DNA of 64,000 bases from Anaerolineales bacterium UBA5797 (GTDB taxonomy: Bacteria; Chloroflexota; Anaerolineae; Anaerolineales; Villigracilaceae), in the NCBI GenBank assembly GCA_002418205.1, contig DIDP01000085.1, forward strand, positions 708-64,707, written 5' to 3'. Made by a program: the position numbers and the translations under genes. The notes below the pieces were generated by a model. That model was not told where the DNA came from. It made no database searches and saw nothing but the letters and a program-made list of their open reading frames with translations. Below, piece after piece: positions 47,511-55,838 of this stretch (within the stretch, counting starts at the first letter, position 1; each line of letters begins with the position of its first letter).

Positions 47511-49631
47511 ATGTTTATCTTTTCGATCAGCATTTTTCTTTCTGCATTTCTTCTCTTCCAGATCCAGCCGATGATCGGCAGGGTGATCCTGCCGTGGTTT
47601 GGAGGCACGCCTGCGGTCTGGTCCACCGTGATGCTGTTCTTTCAGGTTTTGCTCACCGGCGGATACGCGTATGCCTACTGGCTGATCGGCCGCCTTAAAC
47701 GACAGACTGTCGTCCATGTTGCGCTGATCACGTCTGCCGTTTTTCTCCTTGCCTTTCTTTCTTTTGTTTGGACATCACCGATCACGCCCGATGCCACCTG
47801 GAAGCCCGCGGATGTCAGCGCGCCGATCCTCGATATTTTCAAACTGCTGATTGTCACGGTTGGCTTGCCGTATTTCATTCTTGCCTCGAACGGTCCGTTG
47901 ATGCAGGCATGGTTCAGCCGCATCTTTCCGGAGCGGTCCTACGCGCGTTTGTACGCCATCTCGAACATCGGGTCACTGCTCGGATTGCTCGTTTACCCGG
48001 TGTTGATCGAACCGTTCCTGACTTTGCGTGAACAAGGCTGGATGTGGAGCGGTGGATTCGTCCTCTTTGGATTGCTTGCTGTTTGGGTTGCGGTTCAAAA
48101 CGGACGAGTTACGCCTCCTCCGAAGCCCGCGCCTGATTCCGCTGTGGACAGCCCGCACCCGCCCCCGGCTTTGATGTCGTTATGGATCGTGCTGAGCGCG
48201 ACCGCGTCCATGTTCCTTTTGTCCGTGACGAATCAGATCTCGCAGGAGGTGGCGGTGATCCCGTTCCTGTGGATCCTGCCGCTGGCGTTGTATCTGCTCT
48301 CCTTTATCCTGACGTTTTCCGGTGAACGCGGCTATAACCGCAGGGTCTATTCCGTCCTGTTCGTCCTTGCCACCGCGTTGACCTTGTTCGTCCTGCTCAA
48401 AGCGACCGCCCTGCATGTGTATTGGCAGATACTCGCGTATTGCCTGCTGTTGTTTTCGGCTTGCATGTTATGCCATGGCGAGTTGTATCTCCTGCGTCCC
48501 GCCGCGGATCATTTGACCACGTTTTATTTGATGGTCTCCATCGGCGGCGCGCTGGGCGGACTCTTCGTCAGCCTGATCGCGCCGGTCATCTTCAATGGGT
48601 ATTGGGAATTTTTCGTCAGCCTGGCGATGACGATGGCTATCCTTCTGTCATTGCGAGGAGGGCAACGCCCGACGAAGCAATCTCCCGCTCATGACGAGGA
48701 GATTGCTTCGGTCGCTTCGCTCCCTCGCAATGACAACTCTGAACGCGCCCGCTTCATCTTCTTCGTCTTCGGATTGGTCACCGCGATGCTGGTTCTGGTC
48801 GGGGAATATTTTTCGGGTTCGTTATATTCCAGGCGGAATTTCTATGGCGTGATCCGCGTACGCCAGGAACTGGTGGGGGATCCGCCGCGCCCCGCGGTTC
48901 TCATGGCGCACGGGATCACGGTCCATGGGCTGCAGTTTCTCGGCAAGGACCGCTACCTGCCGACAACCTATTACGTCAGGGGTGGGGGAGCGGGGCTGGC
49001 GATCCTCAATCATCCGCGTTACGGGCAGGGCTTGCGCGTGGGCATGTTGGGCGTCGGCACAGGGACTTTGGCGATCTACGGTCAGCCCGGAGATGTCTAT
49101 CGCCTGTATGAGATCAATCCTGTGGTGACAGATTTGGCGGAGGGGGGAGGCGGGTATTTCTCGTTTGTCAGGGACAGTCAGGCGGATGTCACGCTGGTGC
49201 TCGGCGATGCGCGCATTTCCCTGGAACGCGAACTTGCCGAAAACGGATCGCAAAAATTCGACGTCCTCGTGCTGGATACGTTCAGCAGTGACTCGATCCC
49301 CGTTCATCTGGTGACGAAAGAAGCGCTGGGTTTGTATCTCGAGCATCTTGCCCCCGATGGGGTCATCGCCGCGCATATCACGAACCTGCATTTGGACCTC
49401 CAACCGGTTTTCTGGCAATTAGCGCAGTATTACGGCTTGAGCATGGTGCGAATCAACTATGAAGGCGACTCAAACGGGGGATATGCCTCGCACTGGATTT
49501 TGCTGGCGCGCGATCCGTCGTTGTTGGATGTCTCTGCTATACAAGAACGTGCGGTCGATTTGAGCGGTTATTCCACGAATATCAGATTGTGGACCGATGA
49601 TTACAGCAACCTGTTCCAGATTTTGAAGTAG
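47511..49631 (+). CDS. Fused MFS-like membrane protein / spermidine-synthase-like protein
   Basis: 706 residues. An N-terminal membrane part of about ten helices (MFIFSISIFLSAFLLFQIQP followed by MIGRVILPWF; LYAISNIGSLLGLLVYPV) and a C-terminal Rossmann domain (about 500-706) with GMLGVGTGTLAIYGQPGD, YEINPVV, LGDARISLER and DVLVLDTFSSDSIPVHLVTK. This is the spermine/spermidine-synthase-like aminopropyltransferase fold; catalytic acids differ from true SpeE, so the reaction is unproven. Residues about 379-409 (LRGGQRPTKQSPAHDEEI, ASLPRNDN) are encoded by an inserted dispersed repeat. Confidence 0.88.
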   Translation: MFIFSISIFLSAFLLFQIQPMIGRVILPWFGGTPAVWSTVMLFFQVLLTGGYAYAYWLIGRLKRQTVVHVALITSAVFLLAFLSFVWTSPITPDATWKPADVSAPILDIFKLLIVTVGLPYFILASNGPLMQAWFSRIFPERSYARLYAISNIGSLLGLLVYPVLIEPFLTLREQGWMWSGGFVLFGLLAVWVAVQNGRVTPPPKPAPDSAVDSPHPPPALMSLWIVLSATASMFLLSVTNQISQEVAVIPFLWILPLALYLLSFILTFSGERGYNRRVYSVLFVLATALTLFVLLKATALHVYWQILAYCLLLFSACMLCHGELYLLRPAADHLTTFYLMVSIGGALGGLFVSLIAPVIFNGYWEFFVSLAMTMAILLSLRGGQRPTKQSPAHDEEIASVASLPRNDNSERARFIFFVFGLVTAMLVLVGEYFSGSLYSRRNFYGVIRVRQELVGDPPRPAVLMAHGITVHGLQFLGKDRYLPTTYYVRGGGAGLAILNHPRYGQGLRVGMLGVGTGTLAIYGQPGDVYRLYEINPVVTDLAEGGGGYFSFVRDSQADVTLVLGDARISLERELAENGSQKFDVLVLDTFSSDSIPVHLVTKEALGLYLEHLAPDGVIAAHITNLHLDLQPVFWQLAQYYGLSMVRINYEGDSNGGYASHWILLARDPSLLDVSAIQERAVDLSGYSTNIRLWTDDYSNLFQILK
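48646..48735. repeat. 90-bp palindromic repeat inserted in frame within a coding sequence
   Basis: The ends TGTCATTGCGAGG and CCTCGCAATGACA are exact inverted repeats. Inside are GAAGCAATCTCC and GGAGATTGCTTCG, also complementary. The same element (85 bp) lies between genes at 60802-60886, with a half copy at 38587-38618. Here it adds 30 codons without a stop between two membrane helices of the fused transporter/synthase. Confidence 0.92.
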
Positions 49632-49634
49632 CGG

Positions 49635-49922
49635 TTATGCCCCTTCTATGACAACCATGTTCGATTTGGCGTATTTGTGCCGCATGGCGCGGGCTTTGCT
49701 GTATTCCGGCGAGTTAAGCCATGCCTTTGCCTGCTCGATGCTGTCGAATTGAAGGATGACCAGCCGGTTCGGAATCCATTCTCCTTCAAGCACCTCCGTC
49801 CTGCCACCGCGGGCGATGAACTTTCCGCCGTAGGCGGCAACCGCAGGCGGCGAGAGCTTTATGTATTCTTTATAGTTCTCTGCGTCTGTCACTTCGATAT
49901 CGACGATCACGTAGGCGGGCAT
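49635..49922 (-). CDS. DUF1330 protein
   Basis: A 95-residue ferredoxin-like alpha/beta dimeric-barrel protein: PAYVIVDIEVTDAENYKEYI, AYGGKFIARGGRTEVLEGEW, NRLVILQFDSIEQAKAWLNS and KYAKSNMVVIEG are the standard DUF1330 blocks. Function is unknown. AAAGGAGG precedes the ATG. It follows the DUF402 gene by 12 bases on the same strand. Confidence 0.93.
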   Translation of the reverse strand: MPAYVIVDIEVTDAENYKEYIKLSPPAVAAYGGKFIARGGRTEVLEGEWIPNRLVILQFDSIEQAKAWLNSPEYSKARAMRHKYAKSNMVVIEGA

Positions 49923-49934
49923 GGATGCCTCCTT

Positions 49935-50471
49935 TCATTTCCATTCTGCTTCGATATGCGTTGTGTACTTCGAGGGGTAAATTCCTTTGTTGGTTTCTTC
50001 AATAAGCCGCTGCATTGTCTCCCGTGCCAAATCTGCCTGTGCGGCTGTGATCACTTTATTTTCAATCGCCTCTTCGAATTCGTCCCAGTCCAATTCGAGC
50101 AGGCGTCCGTCCGGGAAAAACCAGAGGTCGATGAAGAGGTCGGTCATCTGAATTTCATTTGGTGAAATTCGTATGGCAGGCTCGCCAAGGTCCGAATAGT
50201 GACCCAGCAGTGTGCCGTCCACTGCACGGAATTCCAACAGGTTGAATGGCTCGTTAAAGAAGTACACTTTGGAGATCGTTCCAACCTGCTGTCCCGGCTG
50301 GATCAACCGTTGCGCCACAAGGGATTCGCTCAACCTTGCTGAAATATCTTCGGGCAGGGTTTTGAACGTCCGCAGGCAGGTTTCGTCCTGTGCGTAAAAA
50401 TCCTCCTCGTAATAGGTTGTTTCCTTGCCAGGGCGGATGTATTCGATGCGGACGAGGTCTCCTCGTTTCAT
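49935..50471 (-). CDS. DUF402 protein
   Basis: A 178-residue protein with the DUF402 (FomD-like) core: LVRIEYIRPGKETTYYEEDF, NLLEFRAVDGTLLGHYSDLG, and MTDLFIDLWFFPDGRLLELD followed by WDEFEEA with the acidic cluster that binds metal in characterised members. Some FomD-like proteins hydrolyse nucleoside diphosphates or CMP-phosphonates. The DLWFFPDGRLLELDWDEFEEA run supports the family. GGGAGG precedes the ATG. It is co-transcribed with DUF1330. Confidence 0.87.
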   Translation of the reverse strand: MKRGDLVRIEYIRPGKETTYYEEDFYAQDETCLRTFKTLPEDISARLSESLVAQRLIQPGQQVGTISKVYFFNEPFNLLEFRAVDGTLLGHYSDLGEPAIRISPNEIQMTDLFIDLWFFPDGRLLELDWDEFEEAIENKVITAAQADLARETMQRLIEETNKGIYPSKYTTHIEAEWK

Positions 50472-50491
50472 GGTGTTCCCTCCCGTTCACT

Positions 50492-50522
50492 GCTCCCGCA
50501 TAGGCCAAGCCCATGCGGGAGC
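50492..50522. repeat. Strong hairpin between the hemolysin III-like and DUF402 genes
   Basis: GCTCCCGCAT (50492-50501) pairs perfectly with ATGCGGGAGC (50513-50522) around GGCCAAGCCC-type loop bases. A T-rich tail follows only on the plus strand, although both flanking genes are on the minus strand. Its role (RNA processing, antisense terminator) is open. Confidence 0.7.
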
Positions 50523-50531
50523 GTTCTGTTT

Positions 50532-51170
50532 TTATATCGCCACGCCCAGCACGGCGACAAAGTGTGCGGCGGCGGCGAGCATCACGAAGATATGCCAGAT
50601 TTCATGGAACCCGAATTTGCCGGGGAAAAAATTAAAGATTTTGGTGATATAGACGATCGCTCCGAGCGTGTAGATCACTCCGCCCGCGATCAGCCATCCG
50701 ATCACCCATGCAGGCAGCACCGCAAGCATCTGTCCAATGGCGGCAATGCACAGCCAGCCCATTACCAGATAAATGCCTGCATTCAACCAGCGCGGCGCAC
50801 GGATGTAGAACACCTTGACGATGATCCCGATCAAAGCCAGCGACCAGATGATGCTCAACATGCCCCACTTCCAAAAGCCTGAGAAAGCGTTGACGCAGAA
50901 CGGGGTGTATGTTCCCGCGATCAACAGGTAGATGGCGGAATGGTCGATCTTGCGAAAGATCTCGAGCGCCTTATCCTTGACGTGCACCATGTGATACGTG
51001 GCGCTGGCGGAAAACATGGCGATCAGGCTGAGCCCGTAGATCGTGAGTGAGATGATCTTGGCGGGGGTGCTCCAGCCGACGATCAGCAGGGCGACCAAGC
51101 CTGCCAGCCCCAGCGCCGCGCCGACCCAATGTGTGATGCTGTTTACGGGTTCACGAAGTTTCTTGAACAT
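50532..51170 (-). CDS. Hemolysin III / PAQR-family membrane protein
   Basis: A 212-residue seven-helix membrane protein: REPVNSITHWVGAALGLAGL (TM1 with the conserved His), SATYHMVHVKDKALEIFRKI followed by DHSAIYLLIAGTYTPF (Ser/His metal site), and GFHEIWHIFVMLAAAAHFVA with paired His near the C-terminus. The three zinc-type His/Asp sites of the PAQR fold are present. Despite its name, the family is mostly linked to lipid or membrane homeostasis. Length is standard. Confidence 0.94.
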   Translation of the reverse strand: MFKKLREPVNSITHWVGAALGLAGLVALLIVGWSTPAKIISLTIYGLSLIAMFSASATYHMVHVKDKALEIFRKIDHSAIYLLIAGTYTPFCVNAFSGFWKWGMLSIIWSLALIGIIVKVFYIRAPRWLNAGIYLVMGWLCIAAIGQMLAVLPAWVIGWLIAGGVIYTLGAIVYITKIFNFFPGKFGFHEIWHIFVMLAAAAHFVAVLGVAI

Positions 51171-51212
51171 GGTTTTCCTGTTTCCAAGTGAGAGTCGCCA
51201 ACGAGATGACAG

Positions 51213-51956
51213 TCACTTCTTCTTTGCAACAATGATGATTAACATGCCTGATTGTACATCGAGCACATGTGTTTCGACTTCAAATCCTGATTCGACGAAC
51301 GGCTCCTGCAGTTTTTCCTGGATGCCCTTCAGCGCAGCGGACGGCGCCTGACCTGTGACCTGATACAGCCACGATAGAAATCGATTCTTCGGCAACGCAA
51401 TCGGCAGGACGACAAACCTGCCTCCGTTTGACAGGCATCTGCCCGCCTCTGACATCGTCACCGGGTCAACAAAATATTCCGATGGAAAGGTCGCAACGAT
51501 CGTGTCGAACGCCTCGTCGCGGAAGGGGAGTTGTTGGGCAATCCCGCGTGCCAAATTGATCTGCGCGTAGCCAGATTGAGATCGATTGGGCTTTGAAGGC
51601 GAAGTTTTTATCTTCGAAATCGGAGGAGTCGTTTCTGTCAGCCTGCGCTTGGCGAGACGACTCATCGGGGCCGACTCATCCATCCCAATGGCGACCAGGT
51701 TCCGGCTTAGCAGGACGCGCTGCAAATGACCGGGTCCGTGACCGATCTCCAGAACTTGGGTCCCCTTGATGAAGGAGACCACCTCCAGGATCCAGTCGTT
51801 CCACCGCCCAAATGAAACAGCCGCCGCGACCATGTCGTAGGCGAATGCGAATTGATGGTAGAGGAGGTGGAAAAAAATCCGGAGCAGGGCGCGCACGGGT
51901 GCAGGCAGTTGCTTTGTGAACAAAACGAGGGTTTGACCGGAGCCAAACCCTCGCAT
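51213..51956 (-). CDS. Class I SAM-dependent methyltransferase
   Basis: 247 residues. After an N-terminal hydrophobic helix pair (LLRIFFHLLYHQFAFAYDMV) comes motif I, GTQVLEIGHGPGHLQRVLLS, then VAIGMDESAPMSRLAKRRL and the UbiE-like INLARGIAQQLPFRDEAFDT followed by IVATFPSEY. The substrate is unknown; ubiquinone/menaquinone-like or lipid methylation is possible but not shown. It begins 15 bases after the YtxH gene on the same strand. No ribosome site is obvious, so the start is provisional. Confidence 0.85.
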   Translation of the reverse strand: MRGFGSGQTLVLFTKQLPAPVRALLRIFFHLLYHQFAFAYDMVAAAVSFGRWNDWILEVVSFIKGTQVLEIGHGPGHLQRVLLSRNLVAIGMDESAPMSRLAKRRLTETTPPISKIKTSPSKPNRSQSGYAQINLARGIAQQLPFRDEAFDTIVATFPSEYFVDPVTMSEAGRCLSNGGRFVVLPIALPKNRFLSWLYQVTGQAPSAALKGIQEKLQEPFVESGFEVETHVLDVQSGMLIIIVAKKK

Positions 51957-51970
51957 GTTGGAAGTTCGCC

Positions 51971-52315
51971 TTATGCGGCAGGCGCTTCGTCAGATTTCTT
52001 TGGCTTGCGAAGCGACTCGACCGCGGTCTTGCCGCGTTCGCGTACATCATCATAGACTTCCTTGCTGCGTTCGCGGAGCTGCTTGGCAAGTTCGTCGGCG
52101 CGGGCGCGGGCTTCCTGTGCAGTGGCTTCGGCGCGTGCCAGCGCCTCTTCCGTCGACTGCTGGGCTTTATCGCGCAGTTCAATGGATTTATCCTTGATTA
52201 ATGCGCGCGTCTCCTCACCGGATTGGGGGGCGAACAGCAGGGCTACCACAGCGCCGGTAAGCCCGCCAACGATGAACCCTACGAGAAAGGCGCCAAATTC
52301 ATCACGATCAGACAT
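51971..52315 (-). CDS. YtxH-domain protein
   Basis: A 114-residue protein. An N-terminal Gly-rich helix (EFGAFLVGFIVGGLTGAVVA followed by LLFAPQSGEETR) is the YtxH signature. A long Ala/Glu/Arg amphipathic helix follows (STEEALARAEATAQEARARA DELA-like), probably a coiled coil. ATG 52315 is preceded by TAAGGAGG at ideal spacing; the frame opens upstream but without support. YtxH proteins are linked to general stress and envelope roles. Confidence 0.9.
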   Translation of the reverse strand: MSDRDEFGAFLVGFIVGGLTGAVVALLFAPQSGEETRALIKDKSIELRDKAQQSTEEALARAEATAQEARARADELAKQLRERSKEVYDDVRERGKTAVESLRKPKKSDEAPAA

Positions 52316-52440
52316 AGAAACCTCCTTAATGGTTGTTGGTAATATTACGTCCTGAGCGGGTGAAGTCTTGCGGTCGAAGGACATCCGTGCAGTATGCTCG
52401 CGCTTCGACTGCGCTATACTCCGCTCAGCGCGGTATACAC

Positions 52441-52899
52441 TTATTTCTTCCGAATGCCCATTAATTCTAACATACGGTACAAACCTGCCAGATAGCCGTT
52501 CAGTTTGATGACAGGTTCTACGACATTCTCGCCCAAAAATTCCGCCGTGCCGCGCAGGTTATTGACCGTATCCGTGGTGGCTTTGAGGATCGGCTTGACC
52601 TCGTTTTGCAGAAGGTTGATCAGGCTTGCCAGCTGCACGACCAGGACGATCAGAGCCACGCCGATGACCAGTGACTCGAGCGCCACGACAATGATGAAGA
52701 TGTCGCGGATCTTATCGGTGGGGGTCGCGGGTTGCAGCAGGAAGTAGATCGCCACGCCCAACAGGATCAGCAGGACCACCGCGCCAATGGTGATGCCGAT
52801 GATGGTCCTTCTCATCTGCTTTTCCTGTTCGCGCTGTGCGGCGAGTTCTTCAGGCGAGGGCGTTTGCGTGGTATCTGGTATTGATTGTGGTGTTGCCAT
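52441..52899 (-). CDS. Two-span membrane protein
   Basis: 152 residues. A polar N-terminus is followed by two hydrophobic helices (TIIGITIGAVVLLILLGVAI and IFIIVVALESLVIGVALIVL), then a cytoplasmic or outside helical tail (NLLQNEVKPILKATTDTVNN) reminiscent of DUF948-like proteins. It lies upstream of the YtxH gene on the same strand with a 125-base gap that contains a GCGCTATACTCCGCTCAGCG inverted segment. Function is unknown; an envelope-stress link by association with YtxH is inference. Confidence 0.7.
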   Translation of the reverse strand: MATPQSIPDTTQTPSPEELAAQREQEKQMRRTIIGITIGAVVLLILLGVAIYFLLQPATPTDKIRDIFIIVVALESLVIGVALIVLVVQLASLINLLQNEVKPILKATTDTVNNLRGTAEFLGENVVEPVIKLNGYLAGLYRMLELMGIRKK

Positions 52900-53003
52900 A
52901 GGTTGATTATAGCATAGCCAATTATGGTTGTTTCATGCCCGGCGGGGAGACTTCATCGACGGATGCTCTCCAAACGGTCATAAAGGATCCGTTAATGTTT
53001 TTC

Positions 53004-53055
53004 TTGACTCTGCGTATTATTGAGGGTATTATAGCATAACAACCGACCGTTCGGT
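53004..53055 (+). promoter_or_regulatory. Promoter and TetR operator of the beta-oxidation operon
   Basis: TTGACT (53004-53009), a 17-base spacer and TATTAT (53027-53032) form a good promoter. The palindrome ACCGA-CCGT-TCGGT (53042-53055) covers the start region. As I recall it, the Thermus PfmR operator consensus is TACCGACCGNTNGGTN, and this site differs from it only in the first base. Confidence 0.8.
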
Positions 53056-53066
53056 AGGGAGCATCC

Positions 53067-53630
53067 ATGACCAGAGAAGATATCCTCGATGCCGCAGCAC
53101 AGGTCTTTCGCCAGAAGGGATTTCACGGCGCGTCCATGAATGATATTGCCGAGGCTGTGAACCTGCAGAAGGCGAGTCTGTATCATCATGTATCATCCAA
53201 GCAGGAGATCCTGCTGGCGCTGCTCGATCAGGCACTTGTCCTCCTGCTTGAAAAAATATCCCCGCTGAGCGTACAAGCCATCCCCGCAGATAAAAAATTG
53301 CAGCAAATGGTTCGGGCTTATCTGTGCATCCTGTCAGATAACACGGACCTTGCGGCGGTCCTGCTCTTCGAACATCGTTCGCTCGAACGCAGGCTGCATG
53401 CCCGTCATGTGCCGAACCGTGATAAATTCGAATCGTTGTGGCGCGAAGTCATTTCGGAGGGAGTCCGCGCCAGGCTGTTCAAATGTGACAATCCTGCACT
53501 TGCCACGCGCGCCCTGCTTGGCATCATGAATTGGACCATCACCTGGTATCGTCCGGACGGCGAATTAAGCATCGAGCAGATCGCCGACCAGTATTCGAAT
53601 TTGCTCTTGAATGGTCTGCTGAAAAAATGA
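53067..53630 (+). CDS. TetR-family repressor of the beta-oxidation operon
   Basis: 187 residues. The N-terminal TetR helix-turn-helix (ILDAAAQVFRQKGFHGASMN, DIAEAVNLQKASLYHHVSSK) is followed by a C-terminal ligand domain (DNTDLAAVLLFEHRSLERRL) of the TetR_C/PaaR-like type. Family relatives (FadR, PfmR, PaaR) respond to acyl-CoAs; this is inferred here from the downstream genes. GGGAG precedes the ATG. The last base pairs overlap the MBL gene start (ATGA). An operator lies in its own promoter. Confidence 0.92.
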   Translation: MTREDILDAAAQVFRQKGFHGASMNDIAEAVNLQKASLYHHVSSKQEILLALLDQALVLLLEKISPLSVQAIPADKKLQQMVRAYLCILSDNTDLAAVLLFEHRSLERRLHARHVPNRDKFESLWREVISEGVRARLFKCDNPALATRALLGIMNWTITWYRPDGELSIEQIADQYSNLLLNGLLKK

Positions 53631-54673
53631 CCGATCATCCTGTACCTGCCGTGTTCGAAACCGCGGGCGGGACGAAGGTCCACCGAATCCCGCTCCAGGC
53701 CTTCCCAAATTTCTGGGCGTTTGCTTACCTCGTTCAGGCAAAAGCGGGAAACTTCCTCATCGATACCGGCTCCGGCACGGATCTCTCCCATGAAGACCTT
53801 TTGAGCGGATTGCAGCAGGCGGGAATCCAACCCTCGGAATTATCCTGTATCTTATTGACCCACGCCCACATCGATCATTATGGCGGGCTTTCCAAACTTA
53901 AACCTCTTACAGATGCAAAGATCGGTGTCCATGAATTGGATGTGCAGACGGTCGCACATCACGATGCCAGGCTGGCATTGATCGGACGCCGCCTCGCCTC
54001 CTACCTCGCCGAAACCGGCCTCGCTGAAGAGACGCGTGAACAGCTCCTCGGAATCTACCGTTTTACCAAAGCCATCTATCGGTCGGTCCCCGTGGATTTT
54101 ACCTACGAATCAAAAGACATGCAGGTCGGGCCGTTTGAATTGGTCCATCTGCCGGGACATTGTCCGGGTCACGTTGTGATGCGGCTGGAGGATGTCCTCT
54201 TTTGCGGCGACATGGTCGTAGATGGTGTCACCCCGCACCTATCCCCCGAATCCATCAATCCTTATAGTGGGCTTGATCATTATCTTACTTCGCTGGAGAA
54301 ACTCAAGCAATGGGCGGTTGGGGCGCGACTCATTCTGAACGGACATGACGATCCCATTACCGATCTGTCCGCAAGCATCGAATTGACCCGCCAGCATATT
54401 ATCCGCCGCATGAGTCGCGCCTTGCAAGCCTTGCATGAACCCCTCACCATATCGGAAGTGTGTACTGCCATCTATGGCGGGATGTCTGGCTACAACCAGT
54501 TGCTTGTCATGGAAAAGACCGGGGCGTACATCGAATATCTTTACGAGCATGCCATGATCGAAGTCACCAACCCCGAGGAAGTGGAGCAGGGTTCGCCGGC
54601 GCGATATCGCAGGCTTCGCGAAATCCCCGACGAATTGATCCTTTCGAAGGAACATACGAACGTTATTGCATGA
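53627..54673 (+). CDS. MBL-fold hydrolase
   Basis: A 348-residue metallo-beta-lactamase-fold protein with the canonical site: LLTHAHIDHYGGLSKL (HxHxDH), LPGHCPGHVVMRL and LILNGHDDP, with a C-terminal winged-helix-like tail (TISEVCTAIYGGMSGYNQLL). It is probably a thioesterase or glyoxalase-II-like hydrolase; in an acyl-CoA operon an acyl-CoA thioesterase role is plausible but unproven. ATG 53627 overlaps the TetR stop by four bases. Confidence 0.88.
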   Translation: MTDHPVPAVFETAGGTKVHRIPLQAFPNFWAFAYLVQAKAGNFLIDTGSGTDLSHEDLLSGLQQAGIQPSELSCILLTHAHIDHYGGLSKLKPLTDAKIGVHELDVQTVAHHDARLALIGRRLASYLAETGLAEETREQLLGIYRFTKAIYRSVPVDFTYESKDMQVGPFELVHLPGHCPGHVVMRLEDVLFCGDMVVDGVTPHLSPESINPYSGLDHYLTSLEKLKQWAVGARLILNGHDDPITDLSASIELTRQHIIRRMSRALQALHEPLTISEVCTAIYGGMSGYNQLLVMEKTGAYIEYLYEHAMIEVTNPEEVEQGSPARYRRLREIPDELILSKEHTNVIA

Positions 54674-54731
54674 ACTAATGGATGGATGATGGATCAATTT
54701 CCATACTCAATGAAAGGAGAAAGGAGCGAAT

Positions 54732-55829
54732 ATGTACTCATTTGATCCTACCGAGGAACAACAAATGCTGGTCGAAGCGGTGAACAAATACGCCGTCAAC
54801 GATCTGCGCGTTGCCGCGCGTGATGCGGAGGAGAACCATGAACTGCCGGGGAAACTTGTGAGTAAAGGGTGGGAGTTGGGGTTGTTGCAGGCATCCATCC
54901 CGGAGGCTTATGGCGGCTTCGGTGAACGCAGCGCGGTCACGGGTGTGCTGGCTGTCGAGGAGATGGCGTTCGGTGACCTGGCGGGGACACTGGCGGTGAT
55001 GACGCCCAGCCTCTTTGCAACACCGATCCTGCTGGCTGGCACAGAGGAGCAGAAACAGGAATACCTGCCGAAGGTCATCGAGGGCGACTGGGCTCCCTAC
55101 ACCGCCGCGCTCATCGAATATGCCTTTGACTTCGACCCTAACGATTTGAAGACGACCGCCACGCTCAGAGACGAGGAATACCTCCTCAACGGGGAAAAGG
55201 CGTTCGTCCTGTTTGCGAAGGACGCGGAGATGCTCCTCGTGTATGCCAATCTCGATGGGAAGACTCAAGGATTCATCGTCCCGAGGGATGCGGCGGGGTT
55301 GTCCATCAGTGACGAATGCGAAAAACTGATGAGCCTTAACGCGCTGCCGATGTATCGCGTCAAATTGGACTCCGTCAAAGTCCCCGCGGCGAACCGTCTG
55401 GGCGGCGCCTCGGGCATGGACTTTGAACCTGTTCTCGCTTCGATGCGCCTTGCCGCCGCCTCTGCCGCGGTCGGTGTGGCAAATGCAGCATTCGAATACA
55501 GCAAGAACTATGCCAAGGAGCGCGAAGCCTTCGGCGTGAAGATCGCGCAGAAACAGGCCATCGCCTTCATGCTCGCCGAGATGCGGACCGAGATCGAAGC
55601 CAGCCGACTGCTCAACTGGGAGGCCGCCTGGAAACTTGACCAGAACCATGATGACGCCGCCACCGAAGCCTACCTCGCCTTCACCGGCGCCGCCGACATG
55701 GCGATGATGGTCACCGACCGCGCTGTGCAGATCCTGGGCGGGCACGGTTACATCCGCGAACATCCGGTCGAGATGTGGATGAGGAACGGGCGTGGTTTTG
55801 CAATGTTCACTGGCCTTGCAATCGTATAG
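54732..55829 (+). CDS. Acyl-CoA dehydrogenase-like subunit lacking canonical motifs
   Basis: 365 residues with the acyl-CoA dehydrogenase fold (YSFDPTEEQQMLVEAVNKYA, NGEKAFVLFAKDAEMLLVYA, AFEYSKNYAKEREAFGVKIA, VQILGGHGYIREHPVEMWMR). The usual TEPxxGSD flavin/substrate motif is replaced by YTAALIEYAFDFDPND, and the C-terminal YEGTxQI catalytic glutamate segment is missing (ends FAMFTGLAIV). It is probably a non-catalytic or specificity partner of the dehydrogenase encoded nine bases downstream. AAAGGAG precedes the ATG. Confidence 0.87.
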   Translation: MYSFDPTEEQQMLVEAVNKYAVNDLRVAARDAEENHELPGKLVSKGWELGLLQASIPEAYGGFGERSAVTGVLAVEEMAFGDLAGTLAVMTPSLFATPILLAGTEEQKQEYLPKVIEGDWAPYTAALIEYAFDFDPNDLKTTATLRDEEYLLNGEKAFVLFAKDAEMLLVYANLDGKTQGFIVPRDAAGLSISDECEKLMSLNALPMYRVKLDSVKVPAANRLGGASGMDFEPVLASMRLAAASAAVGVANAAFEYSKNYAKEREAFGVKIAQKQAIAFMLAEMRTEIEASRLLNWEAAWKLDQNHDDAATEAYLAFTGAADMAMMVTDRAVQILGGHGYIREHPVEMWMRNGRGFAMFTGLAIV

Positions 55830-55838
55830 GAGGAAGAG

